Shown here piece by piece: positions 35,687-44,873 of a stretch of 64,000 nucleotides of DNA (its first letter is position 1; every line of letters starts with the position of its first letter). Source of the DNA: Thermoleophilum album (GTDB lineage Bacteria; Actinomycetota; Thermoleophilia; Solirubrobacterales; Thermoleophilaceae); the NCBI RefSeq assembly GCF_028867705.1, contig NZ_CP066171.1, positions 372,001-436,000 of the forward strand, written 5' to 3'. Made by a program: the position numbers and the translations under genes. The notes below the pieces were generated by a model. That model did not search any database and was not told the origin of the DNA. It was given only the letters and a program-made list of their open reading frames with translations.

Positions 35687-37249
35687 ATGCGCAACCGCGA
35701 GCTCTACGACGCGCTGCGCCGGTTCGCCCGCGACGCCGCGACGCTGCTCTGCGCCGACCAGCGGGCCGGTGCCGAGATCCCCTTCGATGTCGAGGAGGAC
35801 GGGGCTGACGTCAAGCGCCCAGCGGGCCCCCGCCTCTACCGCTACCGACCGCTGACCGAGCGCTTCATCCGCGAGCGCTGGGAGCGGCTGCGGGCGCTGC
35901 CCAGCTTCCGGCTCGCGGCGGCCGCGCTCACAGGGGGTGCGCGACTTTGGCTCGAAGCGCAGGGTGAGGGAGAAGCCGACCCCGAGCCGGCGCTGCTCGC
36001 GATGCTCGAGCGGCTCTGGGAAGACCGCACCGATCTCTCCTTTCCCGACGAGCGCTTCGAGCGCCTCTACAGCGACCTCGAAAACACGCTGTACGGCGAC
36101 GCTCGCCACTTCGCGGTCGCGCTTTCTTTCGGCGGGGTTGCGCTGGCCGGCAACGAACCCCTCGCGCTAGCGCCCGGCCTGCGCCTGGTGCGCGCCGATC
36201 GGCTCGACGCTGACCCGGCAGTGCACGACCTCCCCGTCTGGGCGCAGCCGTCGTCGCTCGCGCGCGACGACGAAACGGTCGGCGCGGTCGCGGTACTCGA
36301 ACGACTCGTCGGCGATGACACGCGTGCGGCCGAGCGCGAGGCGCTCGCTGCACTGCGCGACCTGCGGGTCGCTCTGCGTCTGCTCGGCGACGGCGCCGTC
36401 TGCCAGCACGGGCTCGCCGCAAGGCGGCTCGCCGGTGGCCGCTGGACGCCGCTGCCGGCTGCCGGCGCAGGCGGCGCTGGCGCCCCGCTCGCGATCGACA
36501 GCGAGCGCGGCGCGGAGCTCGCCGAACTGCTTGCCGTCACCGCCCAACGCGATCGCGGTCCACGCCTCGAACTAGCTCTGCGTCGGTTCGATCGCGCACT
36601 CGCGACGGCCGACAGCGGGGAACGCCTGCTCGACCTGTTGGTCGCACTTCGCGCCTTGCTCGGCGAGCACACCGACACCGACCGCGCCACGCTCGCTCTG
36701 CGTGTCGCTGCGCTGTGCGCCGAGCCCGATCGTCGCCAGCAGGTGCGCGGCGAGCTCGAGCGCGCCCTCTCGGCGGAACGGACGTTGCTTGCCGGGACCG
36801 CTCCCGGGCTCGCCGACGAGCCGGCGACGCACGCGGCGGCCGCCGCCCTCGAGGAGCATGTGCGTGCGCTGTTGCGCGACGTCCTCTGCGGCTACCTCGA
36901 CATCGATCTCGCGCGTATCGCCGACGACATCCTGCTGCGCGCGAGCGCCAGGGAGGAGATCCGTGTGCGCGACGCCCGGGCGAGCGAGAGCAGCGCGGTC
37001 GACCGTGACAGCGGTGCGGGCAGCGAACCGGCGCGTGGCGCCGGCTGCGGCGACGGCGATCACGCACCGTCGCGCGGCGAGCCGGACGAGCAGGGACAGC
37101 TCGCGCTAGGGGCGGAAAGGGACACGGCAGCGGTGCCGATTGCGGCAGCGGGAAGCGCGCAGCCGCTCGGCGATCGCCGCACGTGGTTCGAGGCGAGCGC
37201 CGCCGAGGGTCCGTTCGCCGACGCCGACGAGTGGTCGGCACCCGTCTAG
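35687..37249 (+). CDS. unknown protein with a degenerate HEPN-like helical domain
   Basis: 520 residues from ATG 35687. No signal or membrane segment. The N-terminus (1-75) is charged and helical. The middle (about 110-290) has a beta/alpha part with LVRADRLDADP and aromatic residues. Residues 290-410 show an order reminiscent of Apea-type HEPN domains: RFDRALATADSGERLLDLLVALRALLG, a run LALRVAALC, then a long helix. The expected R-x4-6-H catalytic motif is replaced by AERTLLAGTAPG, so RNase activity is unlikely. A disordered acidic tail follows 430. Its stop overlaps that of the Get3-like gene. The HEPN likeness is my inference from pattern only. Confidence 0.6.
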   Translation: MRNRELYDALRRFARDAATLLCADQRAGAEIPFDVEEDGADVKRPAGPRLYRYRPLTERFIRERWERLRALPSFRLAAAALTGGARLWLEAQGEGEADPEPALLAMLERLWEDRTDLSFPDERFERLYSDLENTLYGDARHFAVALSFGGVALAGNEPLALAPGLRLVRADRLDADPAVHDLPVWAQPSSLARDDETVGAVAVLERLVGDDTRAAEREALAALRDLRVALRLLGDGAVCQHGLAARRLAGGRWTPLPAAGAGGAGAPLAIDSERGAELAELLAVTAQRDRGPRLELALRRFDRALATADSGERLLDLLVALRALLGEHTDTDRATLALRVAALCAEPDRRQQVRGELERALSAERTLLAGTAPGLADEPATHAAAAALEEHVRALLRDVLCGYLDIDLARIADDILLRASAREEIRVRDARASESSAVDRDSGAGSEPARGAGCGDGDHAPSRGEPDEQGQLALGAERDTAAVPIAAAGSAQPLGDRRTWFEASAAEGPFADADEWSAPV

Positions 37250-38388
37250 GCGCGGTCGCGACCGCAGAGCAGCGCGGCGACGCGTTCGAGCTCGCTGAGC
37301 GACCGCACGTCGCTTTCCAGCAACGGCAAACGAGCGAAAGCGGGACGGTGGCCGTCTTGCTCGAGGTGCTCGGCCAGCCACCGCGCGAGCGTCGCAAGCG
37401 CAGCCTGGTCGTGTGCCGCGGCGCGCACGTGATCGGCGGCCACAGCCGCGACCTTACGCGCAAGGCTTTCGCCGACCGCGGCGGCGAGCGCTGTCTGCAG
37501 ATCGGCGAGCGCTGTCGCTTCGAGATCGTGCGCGTCGTGGACGCGGTTGGCGACGACAGCGCCTAGCGCTATCCCCAGCTCGCGCACGCGCTCCATGAAC
37601 GCGATCGTGTCGGCGACAGCGCGGCGCTCCGGCACCGTAACGGCGACGACCGCTGTCTGCGCGCCGGTGAGCACGGCGTGGGTGCGCTGCGAGCGCGCCG
37701 CCAACTGTCCGGCAGCACCGGCCAGCGCGTCGAAAAACTCCCCGAGCTCGCGCAGCACCTCGACACCGGCGGCGCGCGCGAGCGCTGCCAGTGCCGTGCG
37801 GGCGCCGCGTCCGGCGACGCGCGCACCGAGGCTGCCGCCACCGGCGAGCATCGCCAGCGTGCGCGAGCGCAGGAACGACACCACCTGCGTCGGTGCCTCG
37901 AGGAAGTCGAGCGCGTGTGCGCTCGGCGGGGTGTCGACTATCACGAGCTCGAAGCGCTCGTCGTCGAGGAGCTCGTTGAGGCGCTCCATCGCCGTGAACT
38001 CCTCTGAGCCCGCGACCACGCGCGAGAGCTGGCGGTAGATGCGGTTCGCGAGGATCCGCTCGCGCGCGTCGGGATCGGCGACGGCACGCGCGACAGCGCG
38101 GTCGAAGACACGGCCGGGGTCGAGTTTCAAGGCGTAGAGCGGCGCGTCGCTAGCCACCGCGACGGGTGTCGGTTCGTCGTCGGACGCGTGCGCGATGCCG
38201 AGCGCGTCGGCAAGGCGCGGAGCGGGATCGATCGTCAAAACCACCGTCGGCCGTCCGGCCCGCGACGCTGCGAGCGCGATCGCAGCTGCGACCGTCGTCT
38301 TGCCGACCCCGCCGAGACCGCACACGAGCAGTACGCGGCGCGTCGCGACGAGCTCCGGCAAGCTCTGCTCTCGGCCCGGTGCGACCAT
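37246..38388 (-). CDS. Get3/ArsA-like ATPase, second of a pair
   Basis: A 380-residue SIMIBI-class ATPase. Deviant Walker A GLGGVGKTTVAAA, IDPAPRLADALG, and the switch-like DTPPSAHALDFL in place of the eukaryotic DTAPTGH. No Cys pair for arsenite is seen. Actinobacteria carry such ATPases in pairs (in Mycobacterium tuberculosis Rv3679/Rv3680), described as Get3-like and linked to stress survival. ATG 38388 lies three bases after the partner's stop, so they are co-translated and probably form a heteromer. Convergent with the HEPN-like gene. Confidence 0.85.
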   Translation of the reverse strand: MVAPGREQSLPELVATRRVLLVCGLGGVGKTTVAAAIALAASRAGRPTVVLTIDPAPRLADALGIAHASDDEPTPVAVASDAPLYALKLDPGRVFDRAVARAVADPDARERILANRIYRQLSRVVAGSEEFTAMERLNELLDDERFELVIVDTPPSAHALDFLEAPTQVVSFLRSRTLAMLAGGGSLGARVAGRGARTALAALARAAGVEVLRELGEFFDALAGAAGQLAARSQRTHAVLTGAQTAVVAVTVPERRAVADTIAFMERVRELGIALGAVVANRVHDAHDLEATALADLQTALAAAVGESLARKVAAVAADHVRAAAHDQAALATLARWLAEHLEQDGHRPAFARLPLLESDVRSLSELERVAALLCGRDRA

Positions 38389-38391
38389 CGC

Positions 38392-39327
38392 TCAGAGCAC
38401 TCGCGCCAGTCGGCGCGCGAGGGCGGCGAGCGCTTCACGCCGCGCGGCGTCATCGTCGAGAGCGGGCAGTTGCGGCAGCGTCGACACGGGCACCCCGTGC
38501 CGGCGCAGCCGCGCCGCTGCCGCGCTGTGGCGGACGGCGACACGCCGCTCGCTCAGCGCCAGCGTCGCCGCCTTGCGTGCGGCGCCGTCGAGCTCGGCGG
38601 CGGCGAGGCGCTTCGCTTCGGCAGCGGTGAGGCGCAAGGGCACGACACCGTTCACCACGGCGAGGTCGAGCCGTCGACCGAGAGCGCTCTCGAGCCGTGT
38701 GGCCAGCTCGAGCGTCTCGAGCAGAGGGAGTTCCTCGGGACGCGTCACGGCAATCACGGCCGTCGCGGCGGGGTCGCGCAGAAAGCGATCGATGTGTTCG
38801 GCGTGGCGGCGCACCGGGCCGACGCGGGCGATCTGGGCGAACGTGTGCGGGGCGCTCAACACGGCGAGGCCGTGCCCGGTGGCGGGGGCGTCGACGATCG
38901 CGAGGTCGTAGGGCGCTGCACCGGCGGCGATCCGCTCGGGCTGCGACACCTCCCACACCTTTCCGATCGCCAAAAGTTCCTCCAGCCCCGGCGCCAACGT
39001 GCCGAGATGGTCGAGCAAACGCGAGCGGGCGAGCAGCGCTGCGAGCGGAGCCGGCAGCTGGTAGTGCAGCCACTCGTCACGGGCGCGGCGCGGCTCGACG
39101 GCGATACCCCAAACACCCTCTGCCAGGGGGCGCTCGCTGTGATCGAGCGCGTCGCTTCCGAACAGCGCGCCGAGGTGCTCCTCGGCGGCGATCGAGCAAA
39201 CGATCGTGCGCAGCCCGCGGCCGGCAGCCGCAAGCGCCAACGCCGCCGCGACCGTCGTCTTGCCGACGCCACCCTTCCCGGTTACGAAAACGAGTCGGCG
39301 CGCTGCTAGTCCCGGCGAGCCAGCCAT
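38392..39327 (-). CDS. Get3/ArsA-like ATPase, first of a pair
   Basis: A 311-residue partner of the next gene. Deviant Walker A VTGKGGVGKTTVAAAL, then the switch DAPATGHGLAVL, matching Get3/ArsA better than ParA/MinD. The segments ARSRLLDHLGTLAPGLEELLAIGKV and VTRPEELPLLETLEL agree with the family. ATG 39327 is the start; an upstream extension is not conserved. Divergent from parA over 76 bases. Function proposed by analogy: chaperone-like or membrane-targeting ATPase. Confidence 0.85.
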   Translation of the reverse strand: MAGSPGLAARRLVFVTGKGGVGKTTVAAALALAAAGRGLRTIVCSIAAEEHLGALFGSDALDHSERPLAEGVWGIAVEPRRARDEWLHYQLPAPLAALLARSRLLDHLGTLAPGLEELLAIGKVWEVSQPERIAAGAAPYDLAIVDAPATGHGLAVLSAPHTFAQIARVGPVRRHAEHIDRFLRDPAATAVIAVTRPEELPLLETLELATRLESALGRRLDLAVVNGVVPLRLTAAEAKRLAAAELDGAARKAATLALSERRVAVRHSAAAARLRRHGVPVSTLPQLPALDDDAARREALAALARRLARVL

Positions 39328-39403
39328 AACGCAAAGCGTGACCGATCGGCGGTCGGAGGCGGCTGCAGGATTCGCAGGTCGCGGTGCGAATACGGCTTGT
39401 GCG

Positions 39404-40276
39404 ATGGCAGCCGTCGACGAGCAGAAAGTGCCCGCGGGCGACGACGCCCCGAACCGCTCCCAGCCGGAGACCGGAACCGTGGCCGCTTCGGCCACGGCGA
39501 CTGGCGAGCGGCGCGACGAGGCGCTCGTCTACGCCTTCACCAACCAAAAGGGCGGGGTCGCCAAGACCACCACCACGGTGAACCTCGCCGCGGCCTTCGC
39601 CGAGCGAGGATTGCGCGTGCTGGCGATCGACCTCGACCCGCAGGCCAACCTCACGATGAGCCAGGGAATCGACCCCGACTCGCTCGAGGTGTCGATGTAC
39701 GACGTGCTCGTCCACGGTCTGCCGATCAAGCGCGTGATCCGGCGACGGGAAGTGGACGTCGCCTGCGCGTCGATCGACCTTGCCGGCGCCGAGATCGCGA
39801 TGTCGACCAAGATCGGCCGCGAGCGCCAGCTCGCCAAGGCGTTGAAGCCGGTCAAGGGCGAGTACGACTACATCTTCATCGACACGCCGCCGAGCCTTGG
39901 GCTGTTGACGATCAATGCGCTGACCGCGGCGGACAAAGTGATCGTCCCCGTCCAGTGCGAGTATCTCTCCATGCGCGGGTTGATCCAGCTGCAGAACACG
40001 CTCTCGATGGTCAAGGAGGAGCTCAACCCCCGGATCGAGATCGAGGGCATCCTGCCGACGCTGGTCGACACGCGCACCGTGCATGCCAAGGAGGCGATCG
40101 AGATCCTCGAAGAGAACTTCGGCGATCGCGTCTTCGCCTCGCGCATCAACAAAACGATCCGGTTCGCGGAGGCGCCGGTGAAGGGGATGTCGGTGCTCAA
40201 GTACGACCCGGACGGCAAGGCCGCCTACGCGTACCGCGAGCTGGCAGAGGAGGTCCTAGGGAATGGGAAGCGGTAG
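39404..40276 (+). CDS. ParA/Soj-family ATPase
   Basis: A 290-residue ParA-type ATPase: Walker [31 protein letters not shown]-type stretch ([13 protein letters not shown]), [13 protein letters not shown] and the late [12 protein letters not shown]. These are the chromosomal Soj features, but no parB follows; instead the stop overlaps an ftsZ-like gene by 14 bases. A role in positioning a cytoskeletal protein, not only DNA, is therefore suggested by context. The first 45 residues before the core are Ala/Glu-rich and disordered. No strong SD for ATG 39404. Confidence 0.9.
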   Translation: MAAVDEQKVPAGDDAPNRSQPETGTVAASATATGERRDEALVYAFTNQKGGVAKTTTTVNLAAAFAERGLRVLAIDLDPQANLTMSQGIDPDSLEVSMYDVLVHGLPIKRVIRRREVDVACASIDLAGAEIAMSTKIGRERQLAKALKPVKGEYDYIFIDTPPSLGLLTINALTAADKVIVPVQCEYLSMRGLIQLQNTLSMVKEELNPRIEIEGILPTLVDTRTVHAKEAIEILEENFGDRVFASRINKTIRFAEAPVKGMSVLKYDPDGKAAYAYRELAEEVLGNGKR

Positions 40277-41753
40277 GCGAGCGAGCATGCGGGAAGGTCC
40301 CTTGGCCGAGCTTTTCCGGCGCACCGACGGCGCGGCGGTGGACCGTGATCGCTCGCCGCAGGCGGACAGCCCCGCCGTCGCTGGGGCCCCCGAAGAGCGC
40401 GCGCGGCGCGGCAGCGACGCGGCCGCCACGGGCGGCGCCGGCGAGCGGACAGCGCGTCCGGGAGCCGCGACGCCGCCGAGCACCGCTGCCGGCTGGGAGC
40501 GCCGCAACGACGGTGTGCCAACGCCCGAGGAGCGCCTGAAGGCCGTCTTCTCGGCAGACATCCCCTTCAACATGCTCGAGCGCGACGTGTCGCCGCCGCA
40601 GCCGCCCGCCGAGAACGCGATTGCCGCCGGTCAGCGCGTCGCCGCGGTGGAAACCGCTGCTGCGGCCGAGCGCTCGCTCGTCGACGAGCGGCTCGCCGAG
40701 CCCGTGCTGAAGGTCGTGGGGGTCGGCGGCGCCGGCGTCAACGCTGTCAACCGCATGGTCGAGGCGGGTGTCGAGGGCATCGACTTCGTCGCCCTCAACA
40801 CCGATCTGCAGTCGCTCGAGCATTCGCGCGCGCACCACAAGCTGCACATCGGCGCCGAGGTCACGCGCGGGCTCGGCTCGGGCTCCAACCCCGAGCTCGG
40901 GCGGATGGCGGCGATCGAGGACTACGACCGCATCAAAGCGCTGCTCAAGGGTGCCGACATGGTGTTCATCGCTGCCGGTGCGGGCGGCGGTACCGGGACC
41001 GGCGCAGCCCCGGTGGTCGCTCGCATCGCACGCGAGGTCGGTGCGCTCACCGTCGGCATCGTCACCAAGCCGTTCCCGTTCGAGGGGTCGCGCCGCGCCC
41101 GTCAGGCCGAGCAAGGGATCGAGGAGTTGGCGGCCGCGGTCGACACGCTGATCGTCATCCCCAACGCGCGGCTGCTCGAAGTGCTCGACCGGCGGGTGTC
41201 GATGCTCGACGCCTTCCGTGTCGCCGACGACGTGCTCCGCCAGGGCGTGCAGGGCATCTCCGACCTGATCACCCTCCCGGGGCTGATCAATCTCGACTTC
41301 GCCGATGTCCGGACGATCATGTCCGACGCCGGCGAGGCGTTGCTCGGCATCGGTATGGGCGCCGGCGAGCGACGCGCGCTCGACGCTGTAGAGCATGCGA
41401 TCGCCTCGCCGCTGCTCGAGACACGCCTCGACGGTGCGCGGTCGATCCTGCTGTCGGTGACCGGCGGACCCGACCTCTCGCTGTGGGAGGTGAACGAGGC
41501 CGCTAAGGCGGTGCGGCAGGCGGCCCATCCGGAGGCGAACATCATCTTCGGCGCGATGGTCGACGAGAAGGTCGCCGATCAGGTTTGGGTGACCGTGGTG
41601 GCGACCGGGTACGGCGAGAGCTCGTCACGCAAGCGCGCCACCGTCGACGTGCCCGACGCCGAGCCGCGTGTGCGCCGGGTCGAGCGCGAACGCACGATGG
41701 CGAGCAGCGATCTCGCCGACGTTCGCGTGCCCGAGTTCATGCCGGGGCGCTGA
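40263..41753 (+). CDS. ftsZ: FtsZ-family GTPase with a 146-residue N-terminal extension
   Basis: 496 residues. ATG 40263 lies 8 bases after a perfect AGGAGGT (40248-40254) inside parA. Residues 1-146 are disordered, Pro/Ala/Arg-rich, with the small conserved-looking [13 protein letters not shown] and ADIPFNMLE motifs. The FtsZ core begins near 147: [15 protein letters not shown], the tubulin signature [12 protein letters not shown], and the T7 loop [11 protein letters not shown] are intact. The C-terminal peptide [10 protein letters not shown] resembles the FtsA/SepF-binding tail. GTPase and polymerisation are thus expected. Whether this is the main division FtsZ or a second copy cannot be told: no dcw genes are nearby. 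Confidence 0.9.
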   Translation: MGSGRRASMREGPLAELFRRTDGAAVDRDRSPQADSPAVAGAPEERARRGSDAAATGGAGERTARPGAATPPSTAAGWERRNDGVPTPEERLKAVFSADIPFNMLERDVSPPQPPAENAIAAGQRVAAVETAAAAERSLVDERLAEPVLKVVGVGGAGVNAVNRMVEAGVEGIDFVALNTDLQSLEHSRAHHKLHIGAEVTRGLGSGSNPELGRMAAIEDYDRIKALLKGADMVFIAAGAGGGTGTGAAPVVARIAREVGALTVGIVTKPFPFEGSRRARQAEQGIEELAAAVDTLIVIPNARLLEVLDRRVSMLDAFRVADDVLRQGVQGISDLITLPGLINLDFADVRTIMSDAGEALLGIGMGAGERRALDAVEHAIASPLLETRLDGARSILLSVTGGPDLSLWEVNEAAKAVRQAAHPEANIIFGAMVDEKVADQVWVTVVATGYGESSSRKRATVDVPDAEPRVRRVERERTMASSDLADVRVPEFMPGR

Positions 41754-41802
41754 CCCAGCCGCTAGTGGGCGGTCGTTCGCCCCGGCTACTCTCGCCGGGG
41801 AG

Positions 41803-43395
41803 ATGAAGGGCGTCGTCGCTGCCGGACACCCGCTCACGGCCGAGGCCGGAGCCCGCATTCTTCGCGAGGGCGGCAACGCGATCGACGCCGCGGTAGCGGC
41901 CGGCTTGATGTCGTGGGTCGCCGAGTCGCCGCTGACCGGCCCCGGTGCCGGCGGCTTCATGCTGGTGCACACGAGCGGCGGCGAGAGCACACTTTTCGAC
42001 TTTTTCGTCGCCGCGCCCGGAAAGGGGCTGCCTGCCGATCACCGGCGCGTGGAGCTCATCCCCCTCTGGGTCGAGTTCACGGCCGGCCAGCGCCAGCGCT
42101 TCAACGTCGGGCCGGCGTCGTGCGGCGTCTACGGGACGGCGCTCGGGCTTGTGGAGGCGCTGAAACGGTTCGGCACGCGCCCGCTCGCGGAGCTCGCCGC
42201 GCCGGCGGCGCGTGCGGCGCGTGCGGGCGTCGAGATCAGCCCGATCCAGGGCTACCTGTTGCGGATTCTCGAACCGATCCTGCGTTCGACCGCCGAGTGT
42301 GAGCGCTGGTACGCGCCAGAGGGGCGGATCCTTCGCGCCGGCGAGCGGATCCGGCTGCCCGAGCTTGGCGACCTGATCGAACGCCTCGGAGGCGAGGGTC
42401 CGGACTTCATGTACCGCGGCGACGTCGGCGAAGCGGTCTCGGCGTGGGTGCTCGACCACGGTGGCGCGATCACGCGCAGCGACCTCGCCGAGTACCAGGT
42501 CGTGGCGCGAGAACCGGCGCGCGCCGCCTACGCCGGGCGCGTGGTTCTCACCAACCCGCCGCCGTCAGCGGGGGGCATCCTCATCGCCTACGCGCTCGAT
42601 CTGCTCGAGCGGCTGGGACGCCCGCGCCGCCTCGTCGATCTCGTCGCGGTGATGGAGCGCACCAACCGCGAGCGCACGCGCGAGTTCACAATCGGGCTGC
42701 ACAGCGAGGGCTATCTCGAGCGCTTCCTCGCGCGCGAGGCGCTCGAGCGGGCAGCGGCCGAGCTGCGCTCCGCGGGATGCGGCCCAAGTTCGGGAGCGAG
42801 AGGCGAGCTCGGTTCGACCACGAAGCTCGGGTCGAGCCCGCAGCTTGGGTCGACGACGCACATCGCGGTGATCGACGGCGAAGGCAATGCCGTCTCCATG
42901 ACCTGCTCGAACGGCTCCTGCAGCGGCGTCGTCGTACCGGGGACAGGCGTTCACCTCAACAACATGCTGGGCGAAGAGGACCTCAGCCCCGAGGGCGTCG
43001 CGAGCCACCGTCCCGGGCGCCGCGTGCCGAGCATGATGGCGCCGACCGTGGTGCTGCGCGCCGGCGAGTGCGAGCTGGCGCTCGGTTCGGCCGGGTCGAA
43101 CCGCATTCGCTCGGCGATCCTGCAGACGATCCTCGCCGTCATCGATGAGGGGCTCGATGCCGCCCGTGCGGTCGAGCGCCCGCGTCTGCACTGCGAACAG
43201 GGGCGCGTCGACGCCGAGCCCGGCCTGCCGGAAGACGAGCTGCGCGAGATCGAAGCGCGCGGCTTCAATGTTGTGCGCTGGCCGGAGCGCAACCTCTACT
43301 TCGGCGGTGTGCAAGCTGTTGGCCGCGACCCGGTGACCGGCGCTCTGGTGGGCGGCGGCGACCCTCGCCGGGGCGGGGCGGTGGCGCTCGCCTGA
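41803..43395 (+). CDS. ggt: gamma-glutamyltransferase
   Basis: A 530-residue Ntn-hydrolase transferring or hydrolysing gamma-glutamyl groups. N-terminal AGHPLTAEAGARILREGGNAIDAAVAA and GPGAGGFMLVH are typical. Self-cleavage should occur before the Thr of GSTTHIAVIDGEGNAVSMT. Just before it sits an odd repeat, ELGSTTKLGSSPQLGSTTH, with duplicate LGSTT units. NPPPSAGGIL and SMMAPTVVLR fit the family. No signal peptide is evident from ATG 41803, so cytoplasmic or leaderless export is unclear. The Thr pair duplicates could offer two cleavage sites (inference). Confidence 0.9.
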   Translation: MKGVVAAGHPLTAEAGARILREGGNAIDAAVAAGLMSWVAESPLTGPGAGGFMLVHTSGGESTLFDFFVAAPGKGLPADHRRVELIPLWVEFTAGQRQRFNVGPASCGVYGTALGLVEALKRFGTRPLAELAAPAARAARAGVEISPIQGYLLRILEPILRSTAECERWYAPEGRILRAGERIRLPELGDLIERLGGEGPDFMYRGDVGEAVSAWVLDHGGAITRSDLAEYQVVAREPARAAYAGRVVLTNPPPSAGGILIAYALDLLERLGRPRRLVDLVAVMERTNRERTREFTIGLHSEGYLERFLAREALERAAAELRSAGCGPSSGARGELGSTTKLGSSPQLGSTTHIAVIDGEGNAVSMTCSNGSCSGVVVPGTGVHLNNMLGEEDLSPEGVASHRPGRRVPSMMAPTVVLRAGECELALGSAGSNRIRSAILQTILAVIDEGLDAARAVERPRLHCEQGRVDAEPGLPEDELREIEARGFNVVRWPERNLYFGGVQAVGRDPVTGALVGGGDPRRGGAVALA

Positions 43396-43445
43396 CAGCG
43401 CACGCCCCGTGAGCCGCGACCAGCGCACGCTCGTAAGGAAAGGGC

Positions 43446-44873
43446 GTGGTGGTTCTTTGGCTCAGACGCGATCTGCGTCTTCACGACCATCCGGCGCTCA
43501 ACGCAGCGGCACAGCGCGCAGGCGAGCGTGGCGGCACGCTTGCGATCGTCTTCGTCTTCGACCGTGCGCTGCTGTGCGGGCGCCACGCCTCGGCGACTCG
43601 GACTGCTTTCCTGCTCGAGGCGCTCGCCGAACTGCGTGCCGCACTGCGCGAGCGCGGCCAGCAGCTGATCGTGCGCCACAGCGAACCGGCGCGCGAGATC
43701 GCTGCGCTAGTGGGTGCGGCCGCCGACCCGGAAGTCCACGCCACCGCCGACGTCGGTCCGTTCGCCAAGCGGCGCGAGCGGGAGGTAGCGGCCGCGCTCG
43801 CCGAGCGTGGCGGCCGCCTCGTTCTCCACCCCGGGGCTTTCTGCGTCGACAGGCCGGAAGCGGTGAGCGGCTCCGTCGTTTTCACGCCGTTCTTTCGAAG
43901 CTGGCAGGCGGCGCCGCGCCGAAGACCGCTGTCCGCCCCTAGCCGACTGCCGCCACCCCCGGCCGAGATCGCGCCGGGCGAGCTACCAAACCTCGCCGAC
44001 CTTCTGCCGCCACTCGCAGGAAACGAGGCGCCACGGCGCCCGCGTGGCGGCGAGCGGGCCGCATGGGAGCGGCTCGAGCGGTTCCTTGGCACCTCGGTTG
44101 GCCGCTACCACGAACGCCGCAACGATCTAGCGGCCGACGCGACCTCGCGCCTCTCGCCCTACCTCCACTTCGGCTGCATCTCGCCGCGCGCGGTCGAGGA
44201 GCGCCTCCCGGCCGGTGCCGGCCCCACCGCCTTCCGGCGTCAGCTCGCCTGGCGCGACTTCTACGCCGCGCTCATGGCACGCCGTCCCGAGCTGGCTCGC
44301 TGCGAGCTGCAAGCCGCCTACCGCACGATCGACTGGGCCGACGATCCCGATGCGTACGCTGCCTGGCGCGACGGTCGCACCGGCTACCCGCTCGTCGACG
44401 CCGCGATGCGACAGCTAGCCGAGGAGGGCTGGGTGCACAACCGCGCCCGCCTCGTGGCTGGGTCGTTCCTCACCAAGCACTTGGGGATCGACTGGCGACT
44501 CGGCGAGCGTTGGTACATGCGCTCGCTCGTCGACGGCGACGAAGCGTCCAACAACGGCAACTGGCAGTGGATCGCGTCCGTCGGCAGCGACCCCGCCCCG
44601 CCCGCGCGACGGATACTCAACCCCATCTTGCAGGCCGAGCGTTTCGACACCGAGGGACGCTACATCCGCCGCTACGTGCCCGAGCTGGCGAGCGTTCCCG
44701 ACCGCTGGCTGCGCGAGCCGTGGCGGATGCCCCGGGGAGTGCAAGAGGCGACGGGGTGCGTCATCGGGCGCGACTACCCCGCGCCGATCGTCGACCACCG
44801 CTCCGCGCGGCTGCGCGCCCTCGAGCGCTACCGCGCCGCCCGCGCGGCCGCGCAGGGGCACGACCGGCGATGA
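43446..44873 (+). CDS. phr: deoxyribodipyrimidine photolyase
   Basis: A 475-residue DNA photolyase using blue light to split pyrimidine dimers. N-terminal VVLWLRRDLRLHDHPAL binds the antenna cofactor region. The C-terminal FAD domain shows FRRQLAWRDFYA, GYPLVDAAMRQL, WVHNRARLVAGSFLTKHL and GDEASNNGNWQWIASVGSDPAP. The class I CPD pattern is complete. GTG 43446 follows AAGGAAAG. The 3' end overlaps a convergent methyltransferase by 113 bases. It may complement the photoprotective ergothioneine/dodecin genes. Confidence 0.95.
   Translation: MVVLWLRRDLRLHDHPALNAAAQRAGERGGTLAIVFVFDRALLCGRHASATRTAFLLEALAELRAALRERGQQLIVRHSEPAREIAALVGAAADPEVHATADVGPFAKRREREVAAALAERGGRLVLHPGAFCVDRPEAVSGSVVFTPFFRSWQAAPRRRPLSAPSRLPPPPAEIAPGELPNLADLLPPLAGNEAPRRPRGGERAAWERLERFLGTSVGRYHERRNDLAADATSRLSPYLHFGCISPRAVEERLPAGAGPTAFRRQLAWRDFYAALMARRPELARCELQAAYRTIDWADDPDAYAAWRDGRTGYPLVDAAMRQLAEEGWVHNRARLVAGSFLTKHLGIDWRLGERWYMRSLVDGDEASNNGNWQWIASVGSDPAPPARRILNPILQAERFDTEGRYIRRYVPELASVPDRWLREPWRMPRGVQEATGCVIGRDYPAPIVDHRSARLRALERYRAARAAAQGHDRR

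Noticed and set aside
40263-40700. Separate small gene before ftsZ
   Set aside because: The frame is continuous into the FtsZ core with no stop, and a perfect SD supports one long product.
42781-42866. Possible tandem DNA repeat in ggt
   Set aside because: Only a short peptide-level duplication; listed as a protein oddity, not a DNA repeat element.
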